From: Flavobacteriaceae bacterium CRH
Lineage (GTDB): Bacteria; Bacteroidota; Bacteroidia; Flavobacteriales; Flavobacteriaceae
Assembly: GCA_001507425.1 (NCBI GenBank)
Contig: LMAJ01000003.1
Location: forward strand, 310,001 to 374,000
Direction of reading: 5' to 3'
DNA: 64,000 bases
In this document: in pieces, positions 37,312 through 46,431 of the stretch
Position numbering within the stretch: the stretch's first letter is position 1
How the letters are laid out: each line of letters opens with the position of its first letter
Made by a program: the position numbers and the translations under genes
The notes under the pieces: generated by a model
Told to the model about the DNA's origin: nothing
The model's input: only the letters and a program-made list of their open reading frames with translations
Database searches by the model: none

Positions 37312-38058
37312 CTAGATTACTTTCGCTTCGTTGTGTAATAAATTAACTAACTCATCTAAATTATCAGCTGAAATTAATTTTACTGCTGATTTTGGAGCTG
37401 GTTTTTCAAATTTCACCGCTTTTGTGTTTACAGGAGCGTCAACTGGTTCAAGAATCGTTAAAGCTTTCGTTCTTGCAGTCATGATTCCTCTCATGTTTGG
37501 GATACGTAAATCTTTCTCTTCAACAAGCCCTTTTTGTCCACCAATAATTAATGGTAAAGTTGTGCTTACAGTTTCTTTTCCACCATCTATTTCACGAACT
37601 GCTTTTACATTATTACCGTCAACAGTTACACTTGTGCAAGAGTTTAAAAAGTTAGAACCTAAAATTCCTGCAATCATTCCGGGAACCATTCCACCATTAT
37701 AATCTAAAGACTCTTTTCCTGCAATTACAAGATCGTAACCACCCGTTTTAATTACTTCAGCCAATTGTTTTGCAACAAAAAAACCATCAGTTGGATTAGC
37801 ATTTACACGAATTGCTTCATTTGCACCAATTGCCAATGCTTTACGCAAAGTTGGCTCAGTATCAGGACCTCCAACATTTACCACAGTTACAGTAGCGCCT
37901 TGTTGTTCCTGAAACCAAATAGCACGAGTTAAACCAAACTCATCATTAGGATTAATTACATATTGAACACCATTGGTATCGAATTCTGAATCACCATTGG
38001 AGAAGTTGATTTTTGAAGTAGTATCAGGTACATGGCTGATGCAAACTAATATTTTCAT
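37312..38058 (-). CDS. etfB: Electron transfer flavoprotein subunit beta
   Basis: Partner of EtfA, 248 residues, binding AMP. Signature parts: ILVCISHVPDTTSKI, NPNDEFGLTRA, VIAGKESLDYNGGMVPGMIA and RGIMTARTKAL (end of the recognition loop). First gene of the etfBA unit. Confidence 0.96.
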   Translation of the reverse strand: MKILVCISHVPDTTSKINFSNGDSEFDTNGVQYVINPNDEFGLTRAIWFQEQQGATVTVVNVGGPDTEPTLRKALAIGANEAIRVNANPTDGFFVAKQLAEVIKTGGYDLVIAGKESLDYNGGMVPGMIAGILGSNFLNSCTSVTVDGNNVKAVREIDGGKETVSTTLPLIIGGQKGLVEEKDLRIPNMRGIMTARTKALTILEPVDAPVNTKAVKFEKPAPKSAVKLISADNLDELVNLLHNEAKVI

Positions 38059-38091
38059 AACTATATATTTTATATTTATAATATTCTTTTA

Positions 38092-38099
38092 CAAATTTA
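38092..38099 (-). promoter_or_regulatory. -7 promoter element of etfB
   Basis: TAAATTTG on the minus strand, 34 bases before the ATG. Confidence 0.45.
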
Positions 38100-38509
38100 G
38101 AAATTAAAATCGGAATAATATACTATGCATGCATAATATTTTTTAAAAACTATTACGTTTTCGAAGATTATGGATTTTTAGGGGTGTTTTGTAGTATTGT
38201 AAAAATGAAAACGCAGTCTTTTCTATTGATTCTTAGGGAATTTGCAATTTTTGAAATCGTATAAGAGGATTAAATGAGTGATTGTTTATACCTCTTTTTA
38301 AGTTCTTTGGTTTTAAAACCAGATTTCATTAAATTTTGCATTTACACAAATAAAGATGAATTTGTGTAAAAATGTTTTTGAGCAATAAATGGGTTATTAT
38401 ATCGATTTCGTAAATAGCTCAGTAAGGGTTTAAAAGCTAAAACCTAAACCTCAAAAGAAGTTCATGTGATTTTAAATTCAATTTATGCTTTTAAGTTATT
38501 TAAAATATT
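38100..38509. other. Divergent gene-free gap between etfB and pdhB
   Basis: About 410 bases without coding potential. It holds a perfect inverted repeat TTTACACAAAT/ATTTGTGTAAA with an 8-base spacer (38341-38370), a TATGCATGCATA palindrome near 38123-38134, and little else. Confidence 0.6.
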
Positions 38510-38517
38510 TATTTTTG
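38510..38517 (+). promoter_or_regulatory. -7 promoter element of pdhB
   Basis: TATTTTTG, 32 bases before the pdhB ATG; no exact TTTG at the -33 distance. Confidence 0.45.
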
Positions 38518-38548
38518 CTCTTCAGAAAATTCAACATACAATATAAAT

Positions 38549-39526
38549 ATGAGAACAATACAATTTAGAGAGGCCATTTGTGAAGCGATGAGCGAAGAAA
38601 TGCGTCACGATGAATCCATATATTTAATGGGCGAAGAAGTTGCAGAATACAACGGAGCATACAAAGCTTCAAAGGGAATGCTTGCTGAGTTTGGTGAAAA
38701 AAGAGTAATCGATACTCCAATTGCTGAGCTTGGTTTTACAGGGATTGCAGTAGGATCTGCAATGAACGGTAACCGACCGATTGTAGAGTACATGACATTC
38801 AACTTCTGTTTAGTTGGTATTGATCAAATTATAAATAATGCTGCTAAAATGCGTCAAATGACTGGAGGACAATTTAATGTGCCTATCGTTTTTCGTGGAC
38901 CAACTGCTTCTGCAGGTCAATTAGGAGCAACTCACTCTCAAGCTTTAGAAAACTGGTTTGCAAATACTCCGGGTCTGAAAGTAGTTGTGCCATCAACTCC
39001 TTACGATGCAAAAGGACTTTTGAAATCTGCAATTCGCGATAATGATCCTGTAATTTTTATGGAATCTGAGCAAATGTATGGTGACAAAGGTGAAGTGCCA
39101 GACGGAGAATACACAATTCCACTTGGAGTTGCTGATATTAAACGTGAAGGAAAAGACGTTACTATTGTTTCTTTCGGAAAAATCATCAAAGAAGCTTTTA
39201 TTGCTGCTGATGAATTAGCTAAAGAAGGAATTTCATGTGAAATTATCGATTTAAGAACAGTTCGTCCTATGGATAAAGATGCTATTCTTAAATCTGTTAA
39301 AAAAACAAACCGTTTAGTAATTTTAGAAGAAGCCTGGCCATTTGCAAGTATTTCATCTGAAATCACATATATCGTACAAGAACAAGCTTTTGACTTTCTT
39401 GATGCGCCAATTCAACGTATTACAACTGCAGATACACCTGCACCTTACTCTCCTGTTTTACTAAAAGACTGGTTGCCAAATGCAGCTGATGTAGTAAAAG
39501 CAGTTAAAAAAGTATTGTACAAATAG
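38549..39526 (+). CDS. pdhB: Pyruvate dehydrogenase E1 component, beta subunit
   Basis: Beta chain of the alpha2beta2-type E1, 325 residues. Transketolase pyrimidine-binding domain (REAICEAMSEEMRHDESIYLMGEEVAEYNGAYK; DTPIAELGFTGIAVGSA; EYMTFNF) and the C-terminal transketolase domain (VVPSTPYDAKGLLKSAIRD; IDLRTVRPMDKDAI). Pyruvate versus branched-chain substrate cannot be settled from sequence alone; pdhB is the usual assignment in Flavobacterium. The alpha subunit is not adjacent. Confidence 0.9.
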   Translation: MRTIQFREAICEAMSEEMRHDESIYLMGEEVAEYNGAYKASKGMLAEFGEKRVIDTPIAELGFTGIAVGSAMNGNRPIVEYMTFNFCLVGIDQIINNAAKMRQMTGGQFNVPIVFRGPTASAGQLGATHSQALENWFANTPGLKVVVPSTPYDAKGLLKSAIRDNDPVIFMESEQMYGDKGEVPDGEYTIPLGVADIKREGKDVTIVSFGKIIKEAFIAADELAKEGISCEIIDLRTVRPMDKDAILKSVKKTNRLVILEEAWPFASISSEITYIVQEQAFDFLDAPIQRITTADTPAPYSPVLLKDWLPNAADVVKAVKKVLYK

Positions 39527-39547
39527 TAAATTAAACGATTTATATAA

Positions 39548-39587
39548 AACTTCATCATTTCATGTTAATTGATGAAGTTTTTTTTTG
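39548..39587 (+). terminator. Terminator of pdhB, abutting the next start codon
   Basis: AACTTCATCA/TGATGAAGTT perfect 10-bp stem and eight T. The ATG of the next gene follows the T-run by four bases. Confidence 0.85.
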
Positions 39588-39591
39588 CCAG

Positions 39592-42096
39592 ATGATAAAA
39601 AAACTAATTTTACTTAGCCTATTTTTTGTATTTGCATTCGCAAATATTGCTACTGCACAAACTAAAGTGAGTGGAATTGTTTTGGACAAATCAAATCAGC
39701 CAATTCCGTTTGCAAATGTTGTGTTCAAAGGTTCAAATACCGGAATCGTTTCTAATGAAGATGGGCGTTTTTATCTTGAATCTCCAAATACTTATACTGC
39801 ATTATTAGTCACTTCTGCGGGATTTTCAGATAAAGAAGTTCCTTTGGAAAAGGCTGTAAATTATGAATTTAAGATTGTTTTAGGCGAAGCCGAAGCACTA
39901 AATGAAGTTGTAATTTTTACCGGAAAAACATCCAAAAAGAACAATCCGGCATTAGATATCTTGAGAAAAATTTGGGAAAGAAAACGTAAAAACGGACTTT
40001 ACCAATTCAATCAATATCAAATGCAGAAGTACGAAAAAGTCGAGTTTGATATGAACACGATCGACAGTGCTTTTATGAAAAACAAACTCTTTAAAGGAAT
40101 GGAGTTTGTGTTTGATCACGTTGATACTTCTGATGTTACGGGAAAAACGTATCTGCCAATATTTATCAACGAATCAGTTTATGATGTTTACGGAGATAAT
40201 AAATTAAAGAAAGTAAAAGAAAATCTTAACGGAAGCAAAACATCCGGATTCAACGGAAATCAACAGATTTTAGCTTTTGTAAAAGATCTTTATTCAGATT
40301 ATAATATTTACGATAATCACCTTAAATTTTTTGATAAAAGTTTTACAAGTCCACTTTCAAGAACCGGAATTGATGTTTACAATTATGTTCTGAAAGACAG
40401 TGCTTATATCGACAAAAAATGGTGTTATAATATTGTTTTTTATCCGAGGCGTAAAAATGAATTAACCTTTAAAGGAGATTTTTGGGTAAATGATACCACT
40501 TTTGCGATCAAGAAAATTAATATGGGCGTTACGAAAAGTGCCAATATTAACTGGGTAAAAGATATTTATATCGAACAGGAATTTGAAGTAGAAAATGATT
40601 CTGTTTTTCTATTGACAAGAGATTATATGATGTCTGATTTTGCTTTGAATAAAAAAGAAAAATCAAAAGGAGTTTACGGAAAACGAACGACTTTATTCAG
40701 AAATCATAAATTCAATATTCCAAAACCGGATAAGTTTTATAAAGAAGAAGTCAATTTTATAGACAACGCTGTTTATGACCGGCCGGAGGAATTTTGGGAA
40801 GAGAACCGTTTTGAAAAGCTCAACAAAGACGAGCAGGGTATTTATAAGATGCTTGATACTTTGCAAACCGTCAAAAAATTTAAGCAATTATACAGTTTAG
40901 TTTCTATTTTAGGAAGTGGTTATGTCGAGTTTAAGAACTTCGATTACGGGCCTATTTTCTCTACATTTGGATACAACGAAGTCGAAGGTTTACGATTAAG
41001 AGTAGGAGGAAGAACCTATTTTGGTCCAAATGATCCTTGGCGTATACAAGCTTATACAGCGTATGGTTTTGACGATAATAAATTCAAATACGGAGTATCT
41101 GGAAAATGGATGGTGGATAAGCAAAAACGACTTATTATCTCTGGAGGAAACAGGAGGGATATTGAGCAAATTGGAGCAAGTTTAACCACAACAAACGATA
41201 TTTTAGGACGAAGTTTTGCTTCATCGGCTTTGTTTACAACCGGAAGCAACGGAAAACTAACGAACATTAACCTGAGTAACGTTTCTGTTGAAATGGAGCC
41301 AATTAAGAACTTTGTTGTTCAGGCCGGTATTTCATACAGGACATTAGCATCGGCATCGCCAACTTTTAGTTTAGACTATTATACGACTTTACCAACTCCT
41401 GAAAATCCTGCCGGAGTTATCGCAAGCGAAGTAAAACAGTTTGAAGCCAATGTTCAGTTCGAGCTTATGCCAAAACGTAAGACGATTGGTTTTGGTGTAG
41501 AACGCGATCTTGTCGATAGTCCGTTTAGTCATTTCTTTGTTAATTTTAGCTACGGACTAAAAGGAGTAATGCAAAGTGATTTTGCTTACGAAAAAATACA
41601 ATTGTATTATAAGCAGCCTATTATTATAGGGCCTTTAGGAAGATCGAATATTATCCTTGAAACAGGAAAAACCTTTGGTACAATTCCGTTAGGATTAATG
41701 AGTGTAATTCCTGGAAACCAGACTTATTTCACCATTGAAAATACATTCAGTAACTTAAATTTCTACGAATTCATAACAGATCAGTACACTACTTTGCAAT
41801 GGAATCATGATTTTGGAGGAAGGTTATTCGCCAGAATTCCATTTATGAGAAAACTAAACTGGAGAGAATTTGTGGGTGTAAAAGGAGTTTACGGAACTAT
41901 TTCAAGCGAAAACAGAGAAATCAATGCTTCTGCTCAGGTTTATAATGCCCCAGAAAATGTATATTGGGAATATAACGCCGGGATTGGTAATATCTTCAAA
42001 GTTTTCAGAATCGATTTCTCATGGAGAGGAAGTTATCTAAACACTCCGGATGCTAATAAATTTGCAGTAAAAGGATCTTTCGGATTCTATTTCTAA
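39592..42096 (+). CDS. DUF5686/carboxypeptidase-like regulatory domain outer-membrane protein
   Basis: An 834-residue exported protein: signal peptide (LILLSLFFVFAFANIATAQ), CarboxypepD_reg-like beta domain (~22-105, VSGIVLDKSNQPIPFANVVFKG), then a long DUF5686 region ending in a predicted C-terminal barrel (last residues FAVKGSFGFYF with terminal Phe). Family function unknown; a TonB-receptor-like relative without plug. ATG 39592 is preferred over ATG 39562 because the latter sits in the loop of the pdhB terminator and adds residues before the signal peptide. Confidence 0.85.
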   Translation: MIKKLILLSLFFVFAFANIATAQTKVSGIVLDKSNQPIPFANVVFKGSNTGIVSNEDGRFYLESPNTYTALLVTSAGFSDKEVPLEKAVNYEFKIVLGEAEALNEVVIFTGKTSKKNNPALDILRKIWERKRKNGLYQFNQYQMQKYEKVEFDMNTIDSAFMKNKLFKGMEFVFDHVDTSDVTGKTYLPIFINESVYDVYGDNKLKKVKENLNGSKTSGFNGNQQILAFVKDLYSDYNIYDNHLKFFDKSFTSPLSRTGIDVYNYVLKDSAYIDKKWCYNIVFYPRRKNELTFKGDFWVNDTTFAIKKINMGVTKSANINWVKDIYIEQEFEVENDSVFLLTRDYMMSDFALNKKEKSKGVYGKRTTLFRNHKFNIPKPDKFYKEEVNFIDNAVYDRPEEFWEENRFEKLNKDEQGIYKMLDTLQTVKKFKQLYSLVSILGSGYVEFKNFDYGPIFSTFGYNEVEGLRLRVGGRTYFGPNDPWRIQAYTAYGFDDNKFKYGVSGKWMVDKQKRLIISGGNRRDIEQIGASLTTTNDILGRSFASSALFTTGSNGKLTNINLSNVSVEMEPIKNFVVQAGISYRTLASASPTFSLDYYTTLPTPENPAGVIASEVKQFEANVQFELMPKRKTIGFGVERDLVDSPFSHFFVNFSYGLKGVMQSDFAYEKIQLYYKQPIIIGPLGRSNIILETGKTFGTIPLGLMSVIPGNQTYFTIENTFSNLNFYEFITDQYTTLQWNHDFGGRLFARIPFMRKLNWREFVGVKGVYGTISSENREINASAQVYNAPENVYWEYNAGIGNIFKVFRIDFSWRGSYLNTPDANKFAVKGSFGFYF

Positions 42097-42122
42097 TAAG
42101 TTTAAAAGTTATTGCCACAAAG

Positions 42123-42166
42123 ACGCCAAGTCGCTAAGTTTTATTTCTTGCGGTTTGGCGTTTTTT
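42123..42166 (+). terminator. Terminator of the DUF5686 gene
   Basis: Outer stem ACGCCAA/TTGGCGT with an inner CGC/GCG continuation, then six T. Confidence 0.75.
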
Positions 42167-42197
42167 CTGTTTTAATTAAAAGTATTTTGGATTAATT

Positions 42198-42333
42198 CAC
42201 GCAGATTTGGCAGATTTAAGCTGATATGTGCAGATTTTTATTTTTAATCATAAGTTTACTTTTTCCATAATTGATCGAGGTTGAAGGATCAAAATAATTC
42301 AAAAAATCTGCTTAAATCTGCCAAATCTGCGTG
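42198..42333. repeat. 24-bp perfect inverted repeat
   Basis: Arms 42198-42221 (starting CACGCAGATTTGG) and 42310-42333 are exact reverse complements, separated by 88 AT-rich bases. With the terminator it fills the gap 42097-42394. I recall similar CACGCAGATT-type elements in flavobacterial intergenic DNA, but have not checked. Confidence 0.85.
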
Positions 42334-42367
42334 CAAAAAAACTCTGCAGCTTTGCGAGATTTTTATT

Positions 42368-42375
42368 TAATTTTG
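42368..42375 (+). promoter_or_regulatory. -7 promoter element of the glycosylase pseudogene
   Basis: TAATTTTG, 20 bases before the ATG at 42395, so the broken gene kept its promoter. Confidence 0.4.
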
Positions 42376-42394
42376 GGTAAAGACTTAAAGAACC

Positions 42395-42994
42395 ATGCAA
42401 AAAGCCATCGATTTTTTATCAACTAAAAATCCAATATTTCAGGAAATTATAGAGAAATATGGATTACCAACTATTCCAAAACGGCCACAGGGTTTTGAAA
42501 CGTTGGTATTATTGATTCTCGAGTAACAGGTTTCTATAGATTCGGCGAAAGCCACATTCTTAAAAATAAAGGCTTACAGAACCTGCGATCCTGAAACGAT
42601 GCTGGTTTTGACGGATGAAGAATATAGAAATCTGGGTGTTAGTCGTCAAAAAACAAAATACATTAAAATCCTAGCTGAAGCCGTTTTGAATAAAGATCTG
42701 GATATTGAAAGTTTAGCTGTAAAATCTGCAAAACAAGTTCGGGAAGAGCTCATCAAACTAAAAGGAATAGGAAACTGGACGATTGATATTTATCTGATGT
42801 TCTGTCTTCAGGCGCCAGATTTAATTCCGTTAGGCGACATTGCAGTTGTAAATACCATTAAAGAATTGCTTAATATTTACGATAAACAAGAGATGGAAAT
42901 TCATGCCCAACAATGGAGTCCGTATCGATCTTATGCGACATATTTGCTTTGGCACTATTACTTAAACAAGCGAAATAGGAAAATTACATATTAA
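42395..42994 (+). pseudogene. DNA-3-methyladenine glycosylase (AlkA type), broken by one stop codon
   Basis: Reading from ATG 42395 gives one frame of 199 codons interrupted only by TAA at codon 44 (42524-42526). The stop replaces the first Gln of the family motif LEQQVS (read LILE-stop-QVS), so a single CAA to TAA change explains it. After the stop the protein continues perfectly: helix-hairpin-helix LKGIGNWTIDIYLMF and the acidic residue in PLGDIAV expected to be catalytic. Excision of alkylated bases would be the intact function. An internal ATG at 42599 could give a 131-residue C-terminal piece, lacking the N-terminal part of the fold. A sequencing error is possible. Confidence 0.85.
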
Positions 42995-43040
42995 CTGTCT
43001 GTTATTTAAAAGAAAAGTAGGTAGATTAATGTAGTTTTTT

Positions 43041-43071
43041 ATTGTAAAAAAGGATTCTTTGGTTACTTTTG
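43041..43071 (+). promoter_or_regulatory. Promoter of ppa (-33 and -7 elements)
   Basis: TTG (43042-43044), 19-base spacer, TACTTTTG (43064-43071). One of the few places where both parts of the Bacteroidota consensus are visible at the right spacing. Confidence 0.65.
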
Positions 43072-43104
43072 CAATCGCAATTATAGATATAATAAAAAAC
43101 GAAA

Positions 43105-43635
43105 ATGACCGCAGACAAACTAACGACTTTCGATGTATTAATCGAAATACCAAGAGGAAGCAGAAATAAATATGAGTACGATTTTGAAATCAAAAGAATG
43201 CGTTTCGACAGAATGTTATTCTCTTCGATGATGTACCCTGCAGATTACGGATTTATTCCTGAAACTTTAGCTCTTGATGGTGATCCTCTTGATGTATTGG
43301 TTTTAATTAATGAACCAACTTTTCCAGGATGTGTTATCGAAGTAAAACCAATTGGTGTTTTCCACATGGCTGATGATAAAGGACCGGATGAAAAAATTAT
43401 CTGTGTACCCGTTTCAGATCCAATCTGGAATTCATTAAATGATCTTTCAGATATTAACCCACACTTACTAAAAGAGATCGAACATTTCTTTCAGGTTTAC
43501 AAAGATCTTGAAAACAAAAAAGTAGATGTTGAAGGTTGGGGAGACATAAAAGAAGCATTCGCAATTATTGAAGAGTGTACGAAGCGTTTTAACGATATTG
43601 AGAACAAACCAGAAGGATTATTTAGTATTAAATAA
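43105..43635 (+). CDS. ppa: Inorganic pyrophosphatase (family I, soluble)
   Basis: Cytoplasmic PPi hydrolase of 176 residues. Active-site motifs: EIPRGSRNKYEYD, DYGFIPETLALDGDPLDVLVL (the DxDPxD metal-binding aspartates) and DDKGPDEKIICVP. Full length for the bacterial hexameric type. The membrane-bound pyrophosphatase follows after a terminator, so two PPi-consuming enzymes are neighbours. Confidence 0.97.
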   Translation: MTADKLTTFDVLIEIPRGSRNKYEYDFEIKRMRFDRMLFSSMMYPADYGFIPETLALDGDPLDVLVLINEPTFPGCVIEVKPIGVFHMADDKGPDEKIICVPVSDPIWNSLNDLSDINPHLLKEIEHFFQVYKDLENKKVDVEGWGDIKEAFAIIEECTKRFNDIENKPEGLFSIK

Positions 43636-43658
43636 TTTTTCCGTTCCTATTTTATAAA

Positions 43659-43692
43659 AAAAGCAATATTCCGTTAGGAGTATTGCTTTTTT
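43659..43692 (+). terminator. Terminator of ppa
   Basis: AAAGCAATA/TATTGCTTT stem and T-run, 24 bases past the stop; separates ppa and hppA transcripts. Confidence 0.85.
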
Positions 43693-43748
43693 GTTTAAAT
43701 TCGTTTTAGTTAGTTTATTGAATATTAACCAATAACCATTAAAATATT

Positions 43749-46298
43749 ATGAACGAATTTATGATTTACTTGCCAATTGTTATGGCAATTATAGGATTAC
43801 TTTTCATGTCAATAAAAAGGACTTGGGTTTTAAAACAAGATGCTGGCGATGGCAAAATGAAAGAGATTTCAGATTACATCTACGAAGGCGCACTCGCGTT
43901 TTTAAAAGCAGAATATCGATTACTAACCTTTTTTGTAATTGCTGCCAGTTTAGTTTTAGCCGGAATTTCTTTTATTGTTCCAACCACACATATTTTAATC
44001 GTAGTGGCTTTTATTTTTGGCGCATTTTTCTCGGCTTTGGCAGGAAATATGGGAATGAAAATAGCCACTAAAACAAATGTTAGAACGACACAAGCTGCAC
44101 GCACAAGTTTGCCTCAGGCCTTAAAAGTTTCTTTTGGAGGCGGAACCGTAATGGGTTTGGGCGTTGCAGGTTTGGCTGTTTTGGGTTTAACAGGATTCTT
44201 TATTGTTTTCTTTCAAATATTTATGAATGGAGTTTGGACTTCATCTCAGGATATGACCAAAGTTTTAGAGACTTTGGCAGGATTCTCACTTGGTGCAGAA
44301 TCAATAGCATTGTTTGCCAGAGTTGGTGGAGGAATCTACACGAAAGCGGCCGATGTTGGTGCTGATTTAGTTGGGAAAGTCGAAGCCGGAATTCCGGAAG
44401 ATGATCCTCGTAATCCTGCAACAATTGCAGATAACGTAGGTGACAATGTTGGGGACGTTGCCGGAATGGGAGCCGATTTATTCGGATCTTATGTAGCAAC
44501 TGTTTTAGCAGCAATGGTTTTAGGAAATTATGTCATCAAAGATATGGGTGGAAACATTCAGGATGCTTTTGGCGGAATTGGTCCAATTTTGCTTCCAATG
44601 GCAATTGCCGGTTTTGGAATTTTATTTTCAATTATCGGAACTACTTTGGTAAAAATATCAGATGATAACGCCAAAGAAGCACAAGTACAAAAAGCATTAA
44701 ATATAGGAAACTGGGTTTCGATTGTTTTAACTGCAATTGCCTGTTTCTTTTTAGTACAATATATGTTGCCGGAAACCATGCAAATGAGCTTTTTTGGAGA
44801 AGGTTCTAAAGATATTTCATCAATGCGTGTTTTCTACGCAACCTTAGTTGGACTGGTTGTTGGTGGAGCGATTTCATCAGTTACGGAATATTACACAGGA
44901 TTAGGAACAAAACCAGTAATGGCGATTGTACAAAAATCTTCGACAGGAGCAGGAACTAACGTAATTGCAGGTTTGGCCACGGGAATGATTTCTACTTTTC
45001 CAACCGTAATTTTATTCGCAGCAGCCATCTGGATTTCGTATGCTTTGGCAGGATTTTACGGAGTTGCTTTAGCAGCTTCAGCAATGATGGCGACAACGGC
45101 AATGCAATTGGCAATTGATGCTTTTGGGCCAATCTCTGACAACGCCGGAGGAATTGCAGAAATGAGTGAATTACCAAAAGAAGTTCGTACCAGAACCGAT
45201 ATTTTAGATTCAGTAGGAAATACCACTGCAGCAACCGGAAAAGGTTTTGCCATTGCTTCTGCCGCTTTAACTTCATTAGCTTTGTTTGCAGCTTATGTAA
45301 CGTTTACCGGAATTGACGGAATCAATATCTTTAAAGCACCAGTTTTAGCGATGTTATTTGTGGGAGGAATGATTCCGGTAGTTTTCTCGGCTTTGGCCAT
45401 GAATTCCGTTGGGAAAGCAGCTATGGATATGGTTTACGAAGTTCGTCGTCAGTTTAAAGAAATTCCGGGAATTATGGAAGGAACCGGAAAACCGGAATAC
45501 GGAAAATGTGTAGAGATTTCTACAAAAGCCGCATTGCGCGAAATGATGTTGCCGGGAATTTTAACCATTGGTTTCCCGATTGCGATTGTACTATTAGGAA
45601 AACTAGTTTACGGACATAACAATCAGTTAATTGCTGAAATGTTAGGAGGATATATGGCTGGAGTTACAGTTTCCGGAGTGCTTTGGGCCGTTTTTCAAAA
45701 CAATGCCGGAGGGGCTTGGGATAATGCCAAAAAATCTTTTGAAGCCGGAGTTTTAATCAACGGTGAAATGACTTATAAAGGTTCTGATGCGCACAAGGCA
45801 GCCGTAACCGGAGATACTGTTGGAGATCCGTTTAAAGATACTTCAGGACCATCAATGAATATTTTAATAAAACTAACTTGTTTGATTGGATTGGTAATTG
45901 CACCAATTTTAGGAGAAGGTCATTCGTCTGAACTAATTTCTCAAAAAGGTTCGTGTTGTGCTAAAACAGAAATGCACGCCGGCCTAAATTCTAAATGTGG
46001 CGATTTGTCGACAATGACAAAAGAAGAATGCGTTAAAATGTGCAAAGAAAAAGGTTGCACGGCTGAAGAAACTGCAAAATGCTTAGCGTATTATGATGGA
46101 AAAGGAAAATACGCAAACCAAAAAACGAGTTGTTTTGATACTCGTAAATACGAAAAAAACCGTCTTGAAGTTAATTTAGCAACAACAAATGGTGTAACCG
46201 TAGGAACTGTAACCAAAACTGAAAACGGAAAAACAACGACTGAAGTTTATGAAGGAACCGAAGCAGAAGTAAAAGCAAAAATTGAAGCTGCGAAGTAA
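43749..46298 (+). CDS. hppA: Membrane-bound ion-pumping pyrophosphatase with Cys-rich C-terminal extension
   Basis: An 849-residue M-PPase that couples PPi hydrolysis to H+ and/or Na+ pumping. PPi-binding motifs are intact: [11 protein letters not shown] (D-x7-K-x-E from residue 202), DNVGDNVGD and [20 protein letters not shown] (490-499) has alanine where K+-independent enzymes carry lysine, so it should be K+-dependent. Unusual: after the last helix ([13 protein letters not shown]) come ~120 extra residues with nine cysteines ([34 protein letters not shown]) and a Thr/Glu/Lys-rich tail. M-PPase C-termini face outward, so this extension should be periplasmic. The ion pumped cannot be decided here. 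Confidence 0.95.
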   Translation: MNEFMIYLPIVMAIIGLLFMSIKRTWVLKQDAGDGKMKEISDYIYEGALAFLKAEYRLLTFFVIAASLVLAGISFIVPTTHILIVVAFIFGAFFSALAGNMGMKIATKTNVRTTQAARTSLPQALKVSFGGGTVMGLGVAGLAVLGLTGFFIVFFQIFMNGVWTSSQDMTKVLETLAGFSLGAESIALFARVGGGIYTKAADVGADLVGKVEAGIPEDDPRNPATIADNVGDNVGDVAGMGADLFGSYVATVLAAMVLGNYVIKDMGGNIQDAFGGIGPILLPMAIAGFGILFSIIGTTLVKISDDNAKEAQVQKALNIGNWVSIVLTAIACFFLVQYMLPETMQMSFFGEGSKDISSMRVFYATLVGLVVGGAISSVTEYYTGLGTKPVMAIVQKSSTGAGTNVIAGLATGMISTFPTVILFAAAIWISYALAGFYGVALAASAMMATTAMQLAIDAFGPISDNAGGIAEMSELPKEVRTRTDILDSVGNTTAATGKGFAIASAALTSLALFAAYVTFTGIDGINIFKAPVLAMLFVGGMIPVVFSALAMNSVGKAAMDMVYEVRRQFKEIPGIMEGTGKPEYGKCVEISTKAALREMMLPGILTIGFPIAIVLLGKLVYGHNNQLIAEMLGGYMAGVTVSGVLWAVFQNNAGGAWDNAKKSFEAGVLINGEMTYKGSDAHKAAVTGDTVGDPFKDTSGPSMNILIKLTCLIGLVIAPILGEGHSSELISQKGSCCAKTEMHAGLNSKCGDLSTMTKEECVKMCKEKGCTAEETAKCLAYYDGKGKYANQKTSCFDTRKYEKNRLEVNLATTNGVTVGTVTKTENGKTTTEVYEGTEAEVKAKIEAAK

Positions 46299-46319
46299 TT
46301 TAACTATTCTATATCTTAT

Positions 46320-46346
46320 CCTAACAGGTTTTAAAAACCTGTTAGG
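46320..46346. repeat. 27-base perfect palindrome CCTAACAGGTTTT type
   Basis: 13-bp arms around a single A between hppA and the convergent kinase gene. No T-run; looks like a dispersed flavobacterial intergenic palindrome rather than a terminator. Confidence 0.75.
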
Positions 46347-46371
46347 AAACCCCAAAAAGAATAAAACAAAA

Positions 46372-46404
46372 AATGCCTCTAATATTTTAGAGGCATTTTT
46401 TTAT
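46372..46404. terminator. Terminator between hppA and the deoxynucleoside kinase gene
   Basis: AATGCCTCT/AGAGGCATT stem, 8-base loop, A-run and T-run; bidirectional between convergent genes. Confidence 0.9.
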
Positions 46405-46431
46405 TTCGTGTAATATGTGGAATTAGTGTTT

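Noticed and set aside
42599..42994. Intact 131-residue glycosylase
   Set aside because: It lacks the N-terminal part of the fold, which is present upstream in the same frame beyond one stop codon, so it is a pseudogene remnant.
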